From Spirometra erinaceieuropaei (taxonomy: Eukaryota > Platyhelminthes > Cestoda > Diphyllobothriidea > Diphyllobothriidae): 64,000 nt of DNA. Below, in pieces: positions 36,280 to 48,479 of the stretch. The notes below the pieces were generated by a model, which saw only the letters and a list, made by a program, of their open reading frames with translations, was not told the DNA's origin and did not search any database. Each line of letters begins with the position of its first letter. Position 1 is the stretch's first letter. The translations under genes and the position numbers were made by a program. Location: contig CACRXP010000183.1 in assembly GCA_902702965.1 (NCBI GenBank), forward strand, positions 80,487 through 144,486, given 5' to 3'.

Positions 36280-36970
36280 AGCACCAGTGATGAGGACCTG
36301 GTCTATACCTTTCCTCATTGCGTTGGCACCTTTACCGCACCTATCGGCCTGGTCGGTCACTTGCGAATCCATCGCAGAGACTGGCGAACAAGTGCCTGGA
36401 GCACCAACCTACACCCGCCGCCTCCGTTGTCCACGCTGCCTACGCACATTCATGCATCGCATGGGCCTATTCGGCCACATGTGTACCCACGAGTGCGGAA
36501 TTGACCACAGCCCCGACATACCTACCACATCCAGCACGCCCACTATGCCTAGCCCCGCCCCCTACCCCCAATACTCCGCCGCCCAGCGCGCCCGTCGCCA
36601 CCAGCTCCATCACATTCAGCATATCTGGCACACCCACCATGCTCAGCTCAACCCACGCCCCGTCGCGCAGCGTGCCCACTGCCACCAGCTTTATCATCAC
36701 CGAACCTAATGCTGACACCGCCGACTTATAAGGTCCACACTGTCCCCGCACATTCACCTCACGCATCGGCCTGGTCGGTAACTTGCGAATCCATCGCACA
36801 AAGGCTGGCAAACCAGTGCCTGGAGCACCAACCTACACTCGCCGCATCCTCCTCCACTGTCCACACTGCCCTTGCACATACATGCACCGCATGGGCCTAT
36901 TCGGCCACATGCACATCCACGAAAACCTGCGGTAGCCACCCGCCGGGTGCACCACACCATCACATTCTCC
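36280..36970 (+). pseudogene. Zinc-finger tail of LINE-A copy 2
   Basis: Paired finger units over shifting frames. The first pair is 'FPHCVGTFTAPIGLVGHLRI' (36310; first Cys lost) followed by a 'CPRCLRTFMHRMGLFGHM'-type unit (36430-36490). The second pair is a 'GLVGNLRIHRTKAG'-type unit (36770) and 'CPHCPCTYMHRMGLFGHM' (36858-36912). The doubled arrangement suggests that the tail grew by internal duplication. Confidence 0.75.
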
Positions 36971-37179
36971 CTCACCAGCATCTCGCCGCACATCAACATA
37001 ACCCACCGCAAGCACCCAACTGCCACCTCCCATGCAAGTGGGAAGTGTGCGTTTCGGCCCCTTCACCGTGTGGCTCCCTTGATGCATGTGTAATCGGAAT
37101 CTTAGACGAAGACGGTACGTCGAGCGCCGTGGCTCGGAAGACAGCCGACTGATGCCCCGACTCAGTCCACGCAGTCTGC

Positions 37180-37870
37180 CCAGTTATTGTGTGTGTTATG
37201 TGGAGTGGCGAACTGGTGGGCTGAGAGCCAGGCTGTCACGGCCCCTTCGTAGGAAATCTGTGACACTCATTTATGTGAGGATAGTGCCTGTGCCTTATGG
37301 CTAGTGCCTCTCAGTCGACGACTGTTTGGTTACCTAACGACGACCCAGGCTAAATGCAAGGTCACGTGTCACCCTTCGAGGTCAAAAGGTCTGAAAGCGT
37401 GTGCTATGCCAGTATCAGCAAACCATGACCCTCGCAGCCTAGTATGCGCTGGCAGTGCCCTGACACCTGGTTCCATGCCGGTAGATGCGCTTTCGCTCCC
37501 GCTGGTTATACAGGTGGTGCGCATGGCTGTCCAGTCATCCTTGCCCTTCTGACCCCTTTTCGGGATGTTGTTTTTGTTGGTGAAAAATCCTGGTCAAGTG
37601 TATTTTGTGGACCTGGGGGTGTGGTGGCACGCAAAGGTGCGAGTCCGGCCATGCCAGCCACCTGCGCCCTCCCACACCTCCAGTTTTCTTGCCTCTGTCT
37701 TGACACCGGGTCCAGGTGGGGAGTGGGGAAGAGAGAGTGCGGTAGATGCTGTACAACTCTACCATCACTATTAACTATTTGCGCACAAGTCCCTGTCCCT
37801 GCTCTCACCTTTCTGTGGGCATCGACGGTCGAACTGCCGTGTGGGTGTGCAAGCGCGTGCGCCAATTTTT
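37180..37870 (+). repeat. LINE-A 3'-tail repeat (R1) attached to copy 2
   Basis: Longest R1 copy. It shares TGTGGAGTGGCG, CTCTGTCTTGACACC, GTGCGGTAGATGCTGTACAA and CATCGACGGTCGAACTG with the solo copies. Follows the zinc-finger tail on the same strand. Confidence 0.7.
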
Positions 37871-40529
37871 CGATATCTGTAGCGGACCGGTTTTAATTGT
37901 GTGTTCCGCTGCCTTTTCCGTTTGTGTCCGTGTCTTACCCATGCACACACAGACACACACCTACCTTGCCTGCTTTCCATAGTCTTGGTAGCTACGTTTG
38001 GAAACTGATATCCCTCCAGAAGTAGAGGGCGTTTTAAGTCACATATAACATAAGTTTTGGCAAGAAAAGTATCATTCTGGTATTTGTCAACAAAAAATTG
38101 CAACTGCATCGGTGGCGTAGCCGGTATGACAATTTACCGAATACAGGGAGGGAATTTATTCTGATGAAGCCTAAAGTAGTCGGTTGCACGAATCTGCGCT
38201 TTTTACCTTTCCAAGTACGTGAAAAGTAAAGCTTTAACGTATTCTTTCATTCTGGAAATGCGGTAAAGTAATTGGAATCAAAACGGACAAATTTCAGTGT
38301 CACATATGTTCCACATATGTTATAAAATTCCAACTTCGAGGAGGACTCTTCCTGCTAACAAGGGGTTCCTGCCGTGTCATTTCTTAATAAGTATTTGGGT
38401 GACCGCCGATTGAATCACGCAAAACATTCGGAAACAAATTTACCATTACCATTAACACCATTGAGACGAGCGTCATCAAATCTCCTTAAGTTTCTACAAC
38501 CATTCCCTCTTAGGAGCCCCCCGAAATTAAATTTAGGACAATCACCGACTTGGGCGACTGTGGTCACCCACTTCAATCACTCGTGGTCTACCTTCGTTAA
38601 AGGGAGTTGAAAAGTTGTATGACTACGGATTCCTCATGGGGATATCAATTTACTCTATTGGAAAATATTAGTCATTACAACCGCTCTCATGGCAACAGAT
38701 ATCCAAAAGTCATCTCAGATGAAGAAAATATCCAGCTCGCAAGTACTACGTCTAGGTTTCACCATAAACAGTGCGTTGTTGTGTACTCTGAGGTGTCGAC
38801 TTAACAGCCTGGGTTGAGAACCCAATGCCCGTTACCTATGCGATGACATGCCTTGTAGGGTTCTCAACGGAGCCGGTGTTTGGATAAATTAATCACGCCT
38901 GTACTTACGAAAGCGTGCAGGTAGGTTTGGTATGAACGTTTGCCATTTACTGGACGACACTTAGTGAAACGGAGACAAGCAACTAGCGCAGGCCTGGGAA
39001 ATCCAATGGGCTACTTTAAGTTGCCATGGTAGCCCTTATTCAAAATTTTGACTCTCAACGCTCGAGAAGGAATCGGGGAAAGGGAAGTTTCACTTCTGGC
39101 CACGCGCATGCCGCAGTACATCCCCCGAGATATTCTCCGCCTAATCGAGCGACTCTCGTCCGAACCCTCAAAACCAAATTTGACACCCATTCACTTCATG
39201 ACGCGCCTTTAATCTGTATAACGCCTTCTGGGTAGTCTGCGACTCGGCGTTCGACATTTCTAAGCACTTTCTTGCTCGTGTCCACTTACTCCAGGTAGCG
39301 TGACCAGAGTTTCTCCAAGCAATACCGGTATGTAAAGGTATCGGGATCAAGTCGAGAATAATTGGTGCCGTAATCTATACACATGGATAACCAACGAGGC
39401 ACTGATTATCTGATGGACGTTTACTTCGGCCTTTAATGGCCAACAACTAAATCCACTGTCACAGCCTGTGATGCGCAATAGTCGAAGAGAACTGAGCACG
39501 GCCTTCCAAATTGCTGTCTCGCTTGTTTATAGCCACCCGGTTGATGTGATAGTGGTGGCAGTGACTTGCCGACGTGACGAGTCAGCACATGAGGGAGAGG
39601 AGTAATTAAGACCGTGGATGGCGCCCCGACGAAATCAACTGGTTATCGGCTCATCCCTGTTGCATCTCGGTCCTGTTCTCGTTAAGTCCACTATGTCACA
39701 ATACCCCGTTGCTTTTTGCGAGGCCGATGCGCCGGTTGACTAAACAATCGGCAGAAACGCTTACTTATAGTGCGGACCGTTTAGCTGCCTTGGCCGGGAA
39801 CAGTGGCTTCTCAGAAGTCGGCTTTTTAACTTGTCTTCTGTATGTCTCGAAATTGGGGTCTTGCGTCTGTGTCACGAGCTGATGTTCATGGGGGTGCATC
39901 TACAGTTTTTGTCCGGTTTTCCGGCTTAGTTGCAACCATCCCCATTGCAGCCAAATTTGTAGGCAGCTGCCTAAGGTCACCTTTTGCATCAAATGGATGC
40001 CTGAATCATCTCGGCAGCTGAAAGCCCTCGGGGTAGGCATAGTCCGAGGGCTGTTTCCCCCTATTGCAACCGAAGGACCCACTATTACTTGCTGCAACTA
40101 CCAACTGTAGACAAGATCGCTTCCTATGTGGCTAACTGCGACTACATCGGCCTTTACGGCCGCTAAATAATTGTGACTATCTTGTCATGCGTCCTCACAG
40201 TAGCGCAAAGTGAAAGTAGGCCGTTTCCTAAGTCGACTGAGGTTGGTAGTCTTAAACGCAGTGGCTTTCATAAGGGTCATAGTCAAATCTGGGAATTCTT
40301 CCATTTAATAAGTTGTCTGTTATTGTTTCGTCTAATGTAATATAACGGTCTAAAATTACCATAGTTAAAACTGCTTGTGAGGTCTGGTTCCGATTCTTAT
40401 TTCAACATTCAAAATACGTACTATGAATTCCAACGGAATAAGGGCGCAATATTTGCATCTGCAGGCTGTCAGTTTGTGCTTCGTTTATTCTGCCGGAGTT
40501 CAATGTCTGTTTATCATGAACGGCCATGT
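37871..40529. other. Intron, no recognised feature
   Basis: Short unrelated frames. A CA-rich patch lies at 37940-37965. Nothing else supported. Confidence 0.35.
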
Positions 40530-40960
40530 GTGCAACATCACACAGACCTCACTGCCGCTGCTCCGACTGTCGTTACCGAAGATGCCCACCCTGCGCCCCA
40601 TATCAGGGGCAAGGGACGCAGGTACGGTGACTTGTGCGCGTATTAATTGGCTACGATAGTAGACTTGCGCCTCCTCTGCCACGTTTTCTCCTCCACACTC
40701 CTGGGTCCGGTGTCAAGAAGACCGGGAGGGATTGGGCGCAGGTGACTGGCGCGACGCGAACCTGCACCTCTTCGCTACACCGCGTTTCCCATGTATGGCG
40801 TTGTTATGGGTGCCCAGCCCAGATAATGCGTCCCCTGCCGTGATCTGCCCCCCATGTTGGCCCAGCGCAACTCCCTCGTGATCCGTTGTAGTAACACTGC
40901 CCGCGGAAGTGGTGTGACCAGTTACAAAAGAGGTCAATTAACTTATTTTAAGTGCCTGTT
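40530..40960 (-). repeat. LINE-A 3'-tail repeat (R1), solo copy
   Basis: Minus orientation; contains the complements of the tail boxes, for example GACTTGTGCGCGTATTAATT (40631), GGTGTCAAGAAGACCGG (40710) and the Cys-rich GATGCCCACC box (40580). No coding part, so probably a 5'-truncated insertion. Confidence 0.6.
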
Positions 40961-41759
40961 GGAGTTTGCTCTGACAGCTGAGCACCGAAGTGCTTTATCA
41001 ATGATATCCTCCACGCTGGCTTAATTAATTTTTGCAGCTTTTACGTCCTGACACATGAAAAGGGATAATGAAGGGAAATAGGAAGTTACGGTGCGTAGAA
41101 GTTTGTCGGGGGATATGGTGTAAATCGTGTCTTACTAAGAGATGGCCACCAGTAGGTCAGGCTTGACTTGATGTGCCCCAACGAACTGTCTGTCCGCATA
41201 AAAGCGTAGTCAAACTATGTAACCCTCTAGAAGGTATGAGGCTGAACGAAAAAGTTGAGGTGCTGTAATTCAGGAAAGTAGCTAACAAGGGATTCTTGTG
41301 CAAGGAAACCGTAAGAGCGTTGACTACTGGTATCACCAATACATAGGAAAGATTGGACATTCAAAGGGCGCTACATTAGGAGAGCAGCACAGTCTGAAAA
41401 TCCACTAAACTATTAACCTCCTTGTGGTAGCTGCCCGCTGCTTGCAGCCGTCAACGTCGACATTCATTAGTATTCAGGACGTATTCTGTCTGAAAATCCC
41501 TCTAACATAGTGCTCGCAACACCTGTCATATTCCATTCCTGCATACCATGGAAACTGCTGTCGATATTTAAATCAAATGGCACTGGTTCTGGCACATGCG
41601 ACTTGTACTGATTCGGTTCGCTGTGTTACTACATACCTTTGGAGTACGTGACAAGAGAGTCATGCCTATGTTAATTATTCGTGCCTAGGGACTTGTCCAG
41701 ATATTTTATGCGATCGATAGTCTACGGATCTCAAAGTTCTTCACTTTTTTCGTTCTTAG
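40961..41759. other. Intron, no recognised feature
   Basis: End of the 19-kb Phactr intron. It finishes with a T-rich tract and the acceptor CGTTCTTAG. Confidence 0.5.
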
Positions 41760-41836
41760 GCGGACATCCGAAAGGAGTTGAACGAATTCAAAGCCAAGGA
41801 GATGGACGTGCACGCAGAGAGTCGTCAGTTTACTCG
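41760..41836 (+). CDS. PHACTR: Phactr exon, penultimate, PP1-binding C-terminus
   Basis: Encodes 'ADIRKELNEFKAKEMDVHAE' then SRQFT and the first two bases of an Arg codon. This is the hallmark C-terminal helix of Phactr proteins, which packs on the PP1 surface near its active site. The acceptor is TTCTTAG and the donor GTAAGA (41837). Phase 0 at the start matches the 22603 donor 19 kb away, and phase 2 at the end matches the last exon. Conservation is so high that identification is essentially certain. Confidence 0.95.
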
Positions 41837-44468
41837 GTAAGATTGCCTTTGTTCCCAGTGGTATAGGTGCCGTTTTGGATAACTATGCCACGCACCAGTA
41901 TTCTTACGTTCGGTACGGCAAATAAATATTACAATGGTGGCTTCTATTTATACTGATTTAATAAGATTTAGCTGTCCGAAAGTTCAGGCATGTCTTAAGT
42001 CATTGTACCATTTGCAGTAGCTTTATTTTTTCAGTTGTTTGCTTCAAGTGCCAATCAGGATATGCAGGCTTGTCGGTTGGATGTGGTTATGTAGCCGCAC
42101 CTGAGGTAAACAAACCCCAGCCACCTCTAATAGGGGACCGGTGGTAATAGGGGTTTATACATGTGGGGCCGGCGACGCCCAGACGACGAGGTCAAGTAAT
42201 TGTATCTAAAGGAAATGCTATTGGGAATGCGCGGATATACTTTCAGTGGTTGAGAAATAGTTATCTTAACCCTAGCCCCGACAGTATTGTGTCCATCAGG
42301 TGCGGCCACATGACCACATCTTACCGACTTGACCTTAGTTTTTTCACACTTCTCGTTTTGTCCCAGGTTTTGCTATCCAAGCGAGCACGTCCTACACTTT
42401 TTGGAAGCCTCCTGGTCGTTCGAAGCACTCATCAGGGGGCCTATATCTTTGCTATTTACTTGGCATTTGTTATTGGTGTAAACCTGAAAACATGCAGAAC
42501 GTTGGCCATCAGCCAGCCCACCCCCGAAGGGCAGTTTTTGTTTGCAGCTTTTATTTCGTTTTTTTTCACTGACGAAACAATCTGGTCGCCCACCTTGCCG
42601 CAACCACGTACCATGCCTCGAAACTGTCAAATAGTACGATTCGCGTCCCCGTAGAATGTTGTCTGTCTTGAAGTTTTCGGTCTGAATATGCTTTTCTTCG
42701 GAACGCTCCATAGGACACTTGTCCATGTGCTGTTTGACGAGTGAGAATCCGTTAATAGGAATCTTTGAACTTGATAGATGTAATTTCTTGTTTCCATGGA
42801 AGCCACTTTTACCCCGATGTTTCGCCCATTCCGAATTGGGTGCATAATGTCTCATGAACCAGACTACCACCCGCGTCTGAACGTTGGCCAACACGGCTAA
42901 ATTGGCCGACCTATTTTCATTTCGCCGAAACTACAGATCCCCGCGCAGTTCTTGCAAACGCCAGCCCACAACTATGCTAAGCTGAGACACGTAAAAACGC
43001 CGTCCCTAACCGCGCCAATTCATGCAGTCCGGCGGGTAACTAGACGAGAATAATTGATTAGCCAAAAATTGAACTACCGCTTACTGGTCCTAATTGTGCA
43101 GTCTGTTTTAAAAGTACATCTGCGAATTTCATTACATAGATCTGAATGTGTGTGCTGTGTGCGAATGGAAAAACTGGACCTTCTGCAGGGCCTATAAAAC
43201 CTTGGGAACCGGTGCTTTCTCCCATCCCCGTGCGCGACTATTCTTTCGAAGTTTACATGCTGTGGGAAAACGTGGCTGGCTGTACGGATGTGGAATAAAG
43301 ATGAATGAGAGTATGAGATTGCCAAATGTTGGCTGGTAATATACGAAGCAGTGAATGATTATCATAGAATGCACGGCAGTCGTCCTGCGACAGCTATGGT
43401 GTGAGATCGCATGTCGCTATTGATATGCGTGCCTTGTAAGCGCTTTGTCCCCTCTCCCTTATGCGTCTTGAAAATGCACTTAAAGCATCCACCAGTATTA
43501 TGGGAATGGTTTAAAAACGCGGATTGAAGGAATGAAGACCACCTCAAGTACCGTGATAGAATGAAAACCACAAAGGAGGCTGTTTGAATGGAATTATGCA
43601 ACAGCGTATGCGGCGTCATCCTCGGTGGAACAGAATTGTTCGAGCCGGCGAGTCACCATAATGACCAAGAAGAACTGACGGGAGAACCCAGGTTTGAAGG
43701 ACCAAAAGTGGTCGATTCAGTGACAAAAATGGTTAGTGGAGGTTATATTAACCAGAATGTTATTACCGACAAAGACTAGGGAGACTGGTAATAACATTCT
43801 GCTTATATCATGCGCCGCTAGGCGGCTACTGGTTGGGCACGAGAGATAGTGGGAGCCCATAAGGCACAACGGGACGAGGGAGTCCCGTATCAACGATCAG
43901 TGAGCGCCTCCCTACCATTCTTCTATTACCACCTAGGACGTTGTCTGGAGATTAGGAATGAACAGTCCGATCTTCCTTGGTGAGAATGTCAATGGCCTTA
44001 GCTACGGGGAGGTACTCTAATGGCAATTACTCCCATTATTTTCAAGCCTGCCAGGACCGGCTTTCCAAAATAACAACGTTTTCCTAACGCAAGATCTCTT
44101 GTAAATGCTCTCAGTGTAATAAAAGAGGCAAATTGCATATCTAATCAGGGGCAGGTAAATACAGACTGGGGCTGTAGCGGTGGGTCAACCTGACGTTGAT
44201 AGGTAAATTTATCAATGCATGGTAGATTTACCGGGAGTTCATGTTTTCTTACTCCTGTAAAGTTTCTGTTAGGAAGTTTTGTGCAGCTTATTCAAGCAAC
44301 CACATAATCTTCCTCTCGGGTCTTTGATATTGCCTCCTCTCATGGCCGACGTGACTTCTTGAATCATGAACATCACTTTGAATTGAGAGTTCATTTCATT
44401 ATCCTAAGCGGAAAATTGCCATATTTCCTTTCCAAACTTGTTGGTCTTAAGGCGTTATTTCGTTTCAG
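41837..44468. other. Last Phactr intron (2.6 kb)
   Basis: GT-AG intron from GTAAGA to TCGTTTCAG. Two overlapping antisense/sense frames of about 165-173 codons (42163-42894) show no recognised domain. A 15-bp perfect hairpin lies at 43753-43801, and a segment at 43850-43990 resembles the SINE candidate at 47.1-47.3 kb. Confidence 0.6.
43753..43801. repeat. Perfect 15-bp inverted repeat, 19-nt loop
   Basis: CAGAATGTTATTACC (43753-43767) and its exact complement GGTAATAACATTCTG (43787-43801). Could be the palindromic end of an unrecognised element. Confidence 0.8.
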
Positions 44469-44484
44469 ATACCACCGTCCATGA
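44469..44484 (+). CDS. PHACTR: Phactr last exon (16 nt, ends Tyr-His-Arg-Pro stop)
   Basis: After the acceptor CGTTTCAG a single base completes the split Arg codon, then TAC CAC CGT CCA TGA encodes Tyr-His-Arg-Pro and stop. Phactr proteins end in this tetrapeptide or Phe-His-Arg-Pro, and the terminal residues bind PP1. An exon this small is invisible to ORF scans; it is supported by acceptor, phase and the invariant ending together. The 3' untranslated region follows, and no AATAAA was found close by. Confidence 0.92.
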
Positions 44485-47079
44485 TCCCCATTCGAATTGC
44501 TGTCAGCCTGCCTCTTACCGGAGTTCGATTTGCTGAGGGCGATCGTTGGCATTTTTCCGCACTGGTCGTCCAAGACCCTTCCGGCTGCTATCTTGTCCTC
44601 CTCCCCCGAATCCACCCGCCGCGCCTTCATCAATCACAAATCCATGATAAGAGTTTTAACTTCTGGCCATGGGCCGCCCACCCACGTGTTTGGTATTTTT
44701 GCAAGGCTGGCCGTCAACCTCAACTCACACCACCCCTGTCTTTCGTGATCCCTTTCCACCTCGACGACCCCTTGTCGAGGTGTTTCCATTCTCCTCCCCT
44801 CGCCCCGATAGCTGCTGTCAGACAATCGCGCATTCTCCCCCCCCCTCCCTACTTTGCTATCCATACAAGTGCGCTTATAGACTTAGGTCTGAACCCCGAC
44901 CTCGGCTCCAGTGGAGTTATCATCCTTTTTACCGTTTTCGAAAACTCCTACGCTGTCCGGGGACAGGCCTAATGCCTCGGACAACTGGGCTTTCACTGTT
45001 TATCGGCGCACGTGCGTCTGACTGCGCCTTCGCCACCTACTGTTTGCTTGCTCCGCCTTCATTGCGGCAGCCCGCCCTTTTGTTATTTACATGCTTCTAC
45101 CACCCCCTCTCCTCTGGGCGAAGCCAGCTCTATGCGGATTTTCGTCCGACTCTTTCGCTCCACCCCACCAACCTACTCAGCTCACGCAATCAGTAAATGT
45201 GTACATATATATTTGTCTCAAAATGTTTGCCTGCATGGTCCTGAAAATCAGGTTTCTTTGTTACATTTCTCCTTGCACTGTTCTAGTACTGCTACTGATA
45301 ATGATAATAATAACACTACCTCTACGACTCACATGAAACCTTATCCTGCGCACTCACGTTCTGGGTCCCTATCACTACAGGTAGATTTCGTCGCCAAGAT
45401 TGCACCACAGCAAACAAACCTAAGTCTTGGTTTTCGATCGGGTAAACGGTGGATTTTCAGATTGCAATTGCTATTAGTATCACTACGGCTACCTCCAATC
45501 GATTCCAGATCTAAACCATTGGCACAACGGTAGTAGTAGGTTGGCAGTTCATTCTGTCTGAGGAGAACCACCGCTGCTTTTGGGCAGTAGCGACTTGCGG
45601 ACCCGTGTCAGTATAATTAGGGAAAATGACACAGCGGCGCCACCCAATTTTCTGGATCAAATAGTACTTACGTGTGCACTAAGGCCGTGACAGAAAGAAA
45701 TAGCTCGTTTTGCTCTCACACAGGAGGTGTGCTTCCTCCAGTTTGATTCGGGAGCTCCCGATTTCTTCCCGACCACAACTATTCACAATTGACCCAGGTG
45801 CATTATACAAATCTGCCAAGAAACATTAAGCTAGTCCATCCACTCAGTCGACGGAAAGCCGCTGAATGAAGCACTATTATAATCTGCAGACAACCTGTCT
45901 GTTTTGGTTGATATCTTTCAGGCTGACTTCTATAGGCCAAATACGGTTTGGCCTTTTGTCGCTTTATTTTGGCCTGTAATTGGAAAAGGCTTGTCCAAGA
46001 GAAGTGCGGTATTTTCGACGAAATGGTCATCGCTGTCTATCATATCATGAGACAGTCATGCCCACCTCCGGTCTTCCCCAGCGCTTCAGTAAGTATAGGT
46101 GACTGATGGCGTCGATAAAACCGGTGGTTATTCATGGGTGGAGGCTAGTGGAACTGGCCTAACATTTATGGGAGATTTTGCGTACCTGGGAAAAGTATCA
46201 TTTCAAGAAACGTCAAGATCGATGACGCAATCGCCAGTCAGATTGCCGAAACCATCGAGGCCCATGGCCGGCCTCAGCATTCAGTTTGCACTTGTTGCGA
46301 CTCGCCCTTGAACTTGGAACTTAAAACACGCATAACTGTTCAATCATCGGGAACAGGGTCGAGCGCTACCCCACGATTTTTGCGCTGGGATAGCTCGAGC
46401 AGGAGCTTGACCACAATTACCCCATCCTCTCCTCACAAACCTACAGTTCTTCGATAGTAAGCCAAGGTTAGGGCAGTCGGTATAGGCCTTGGACCTATGG
46501 CTGGCAAGGCTAAATATCACGTCAAGGACACACACACACACCACGTATACCAGGCTACAACTGCGAGGGCCTAGGATCTCACCCAGATCAACGGCACAAC
46601 AAAGGTCATATTAGGAATGAGCAGTTGGCCATTACATACGGTCGAATCATCTTACTATGCAAATTCTGATGATTGATTTCCAAGGTCGTCGTCGGTCATA
46701 CGGACAGTGTAGAAAACAGTTGACTTTCCAACTATGTTCCAGAAGGCATTCTGGCTGCGGTATGGGCTGGCACGCGCCTATTGTAACTTATCATCTGGTT
46801 TTAGTGGATCGTGTTCGTTTCCACTTTGTGAGCATTTTGCGTGGCACCCAAATGGACACGCCTATTGATACATTTTTTTCCAGGAATTCGCGGTCTTTCA
46901 CTAATGGGCAGGCGCCAACAATGTGAATTTTCTCTCGTAAATATGTGTCCAGTGGATGCATGGCCACCCGTGATAGATGGTCTTACCTCTTCACCTCTCT
47001 TTGGGTTCAATGTCTCATGAACTGAAGGCCAAAGTCCAGTGGGCACTCATTTTGGGAAAATAATTTAAAAAGGTATTTA
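44485..47079. other. Phactr 3' flank, no further gene recognised
   Basis: Includes the Phactr 3' untranslated region of unknown length. C-rich plus-strand frames at 44.5-45.5 kb are probably non-coding. A (CA)n tract is at 46529-46544. No polyadenylation signal is clear. Confidence 0.4.
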
Positions 47080-47270
47080 TTCGTCGTCATCAGCCAGTCA
47101 ACCAATCCCGAAGTGTGAAACACCTGGGGCTCGATCCCGCACACTGTTAAAAGTCCAACGCCCCTAATCTCTAAGCCACGGGCTCGTCCTGTCGGGTGCG
47201 ATCGGGAGTATACAGTGGTGGAGGGGTGCTTACCGATTGTTTAACGGAACTCGTCCCGTTGTGCCTTAGA
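47080..47270 (-). repeat. tRNA-like SINE candidate
   Basis: On the minus strand from 47183 downwards: an A-box-like TGGCTTAGAGATTAGGGG; an anticodon-arm-like stretch GTTGGACTTTTAAC (would-be anticodon TTT, Lys); and a B-box-like GGGATCGAGCCCC. Spacing resembles a tRNA, but the stems are imperfect, so it is a tRNA-derived SINE or tRNA pseudogene rather than a working tRNA. The adjoining 47190-47270 shares AAGGCACAACGGGACGAG (as complement) with 43861-43878. Confidence 0.45.
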
Positions 47271-48479
47271 GCTCTCCCTTGAGCCCGACGACGATCGATC
47301 AGTCTCGGTGCACGAAAGCATAGAAGGAAAGTTCTTCATCGAGCTCCGTTTCGAAAGCTCATATTTATCAAGACTGCGGAGAATAGTCCAAAAAAACGAC
47401 GGACACCATGCCTGTGCAGTCCAAATCGCATGCAGGCGGATTGGGTGAACGAAAATACAGTTGGCAATCGCTTAAGTTGAGCATTTGTCTAGGTTGTTTC
47501 TAATACAAGAAACACCCACCCCTACAGCTCCAAGCACCTGCTAGATCGAGTGCCCCCCTTTGAACCTAAACGTGCTCTCTGAACTTTTTCTCGTCGGACA
47601 TGTCATTATTTAAAGGCAACCTGGGTATAGATGGAGACACCTACATTGTGCAAACAACTAGAATGTGTAGTAAACTTGGGTCTGGCCTGGCACTTTAATT
47701 TGCACACCCGCCTTTACGTTGCCACCTTCTCATTGTTTATTCTGTAGTTTTGTTAAACGAGTTTTTCACCGATTAGACTGTGTGCTCACGCCATTTCTGA
47801 TGTGTACCCATTATCCATCATCCATGTTGTGAAGCAGCAAGTAGCTGTTGGGAAACTATCGCGAATTCTGTTGGAGTCAATAAATCCTGCCTTACACGCT
47901 CAGTTTTAGATTTACACCAGGAACGAATGGAAGTACGATATCCACGAAACAGACTGAACTAATTATGGCCGGAATTCCACCGTTTAAAAGTGACATTTGA
48001 CGCCTGCCTGGTTCGCATTGCAGTGAGATCAGACTCTCATACTGTCAGTGGTGTTGGCTAGCTCCTTACCTCTCTTGGAGGTTAGTAACGAAAAGACTCC
48101 GAAATTCAAGTCGGAATATAGAAGCCAATATGTAATTTTGAGCGGTTTGGCAACACTAATGAAGTAGCAAAAGCCGGTGGTATTAGGCAGACATCCAACC
48201 AACAAACATTTGAGGGTAAATCAATTTGTGTGAAAATCGGGACGATTTCAAGTGCATATAGACAGGAAATACCTCGGAACCTGTTACGGACTTTCCGCTG
48301 AAAGTCTGGAAGAGGATAGTGAGAATAACCATCGCTAGCAACGTCCACAATGTGCCCTATAAAGAGGGCACAGCACAGCCCACTTGTGCGTGAACTGGTT
48401 TCTATTGAGGCGGGCTTGCATAGCATCAACTGCACCCTTACCTCACCCACAGACTAGGCATCGATAGTGAAAGAATGTC
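47271..48479. other. No recognised feature
   Basis: Intergenic space between the convergent Phactr and RBM34 genes. Short frames only. Confidence 0.4.

Larger units (their letters stand above)
32950..37870 (+). mobile_element. LINE family A, decayed but nearly full-length copy 2
   Basis: Plus-strand element with recognisable order: 5' untranslated part (shared with copy 1 near 32956); endonuclease 33200-33950; linker 34110-34500; RT 34560-35290; post-RT region 35320-35940; zinc-finger tail 36280-36960; and 3' tail repeat 37180-37870. Stops and frameshifts occur in every domain, so it is inactive. It inserts in the sense direction in the 19-kb Phactr intron. The domain plan (endonuclease, RT, C2H2-like C-terminal fingers) is typical of a LINE family that I recognise from tapeworm genomes; the exact clade would need a tree. 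Confidence 0.9.

Noticed and set aside
36467..36811. Gly/Val-rich minus-strand frame
   Set aside because: Complement of the Pro/Thr-rich LINE-A finger tail, so not an independent gene.
36200..37000. A host C2H2 zinc-finger gene
   Set aside because: The same fingers follow RT sequence in three places, so they belong to the LINE.
47120..47183. A functional tRNA-Lys gene
   Set aside because: Acceptor, anticodon and T stems do not pair well enough; kept only as a tRNA-like SINE candidate.
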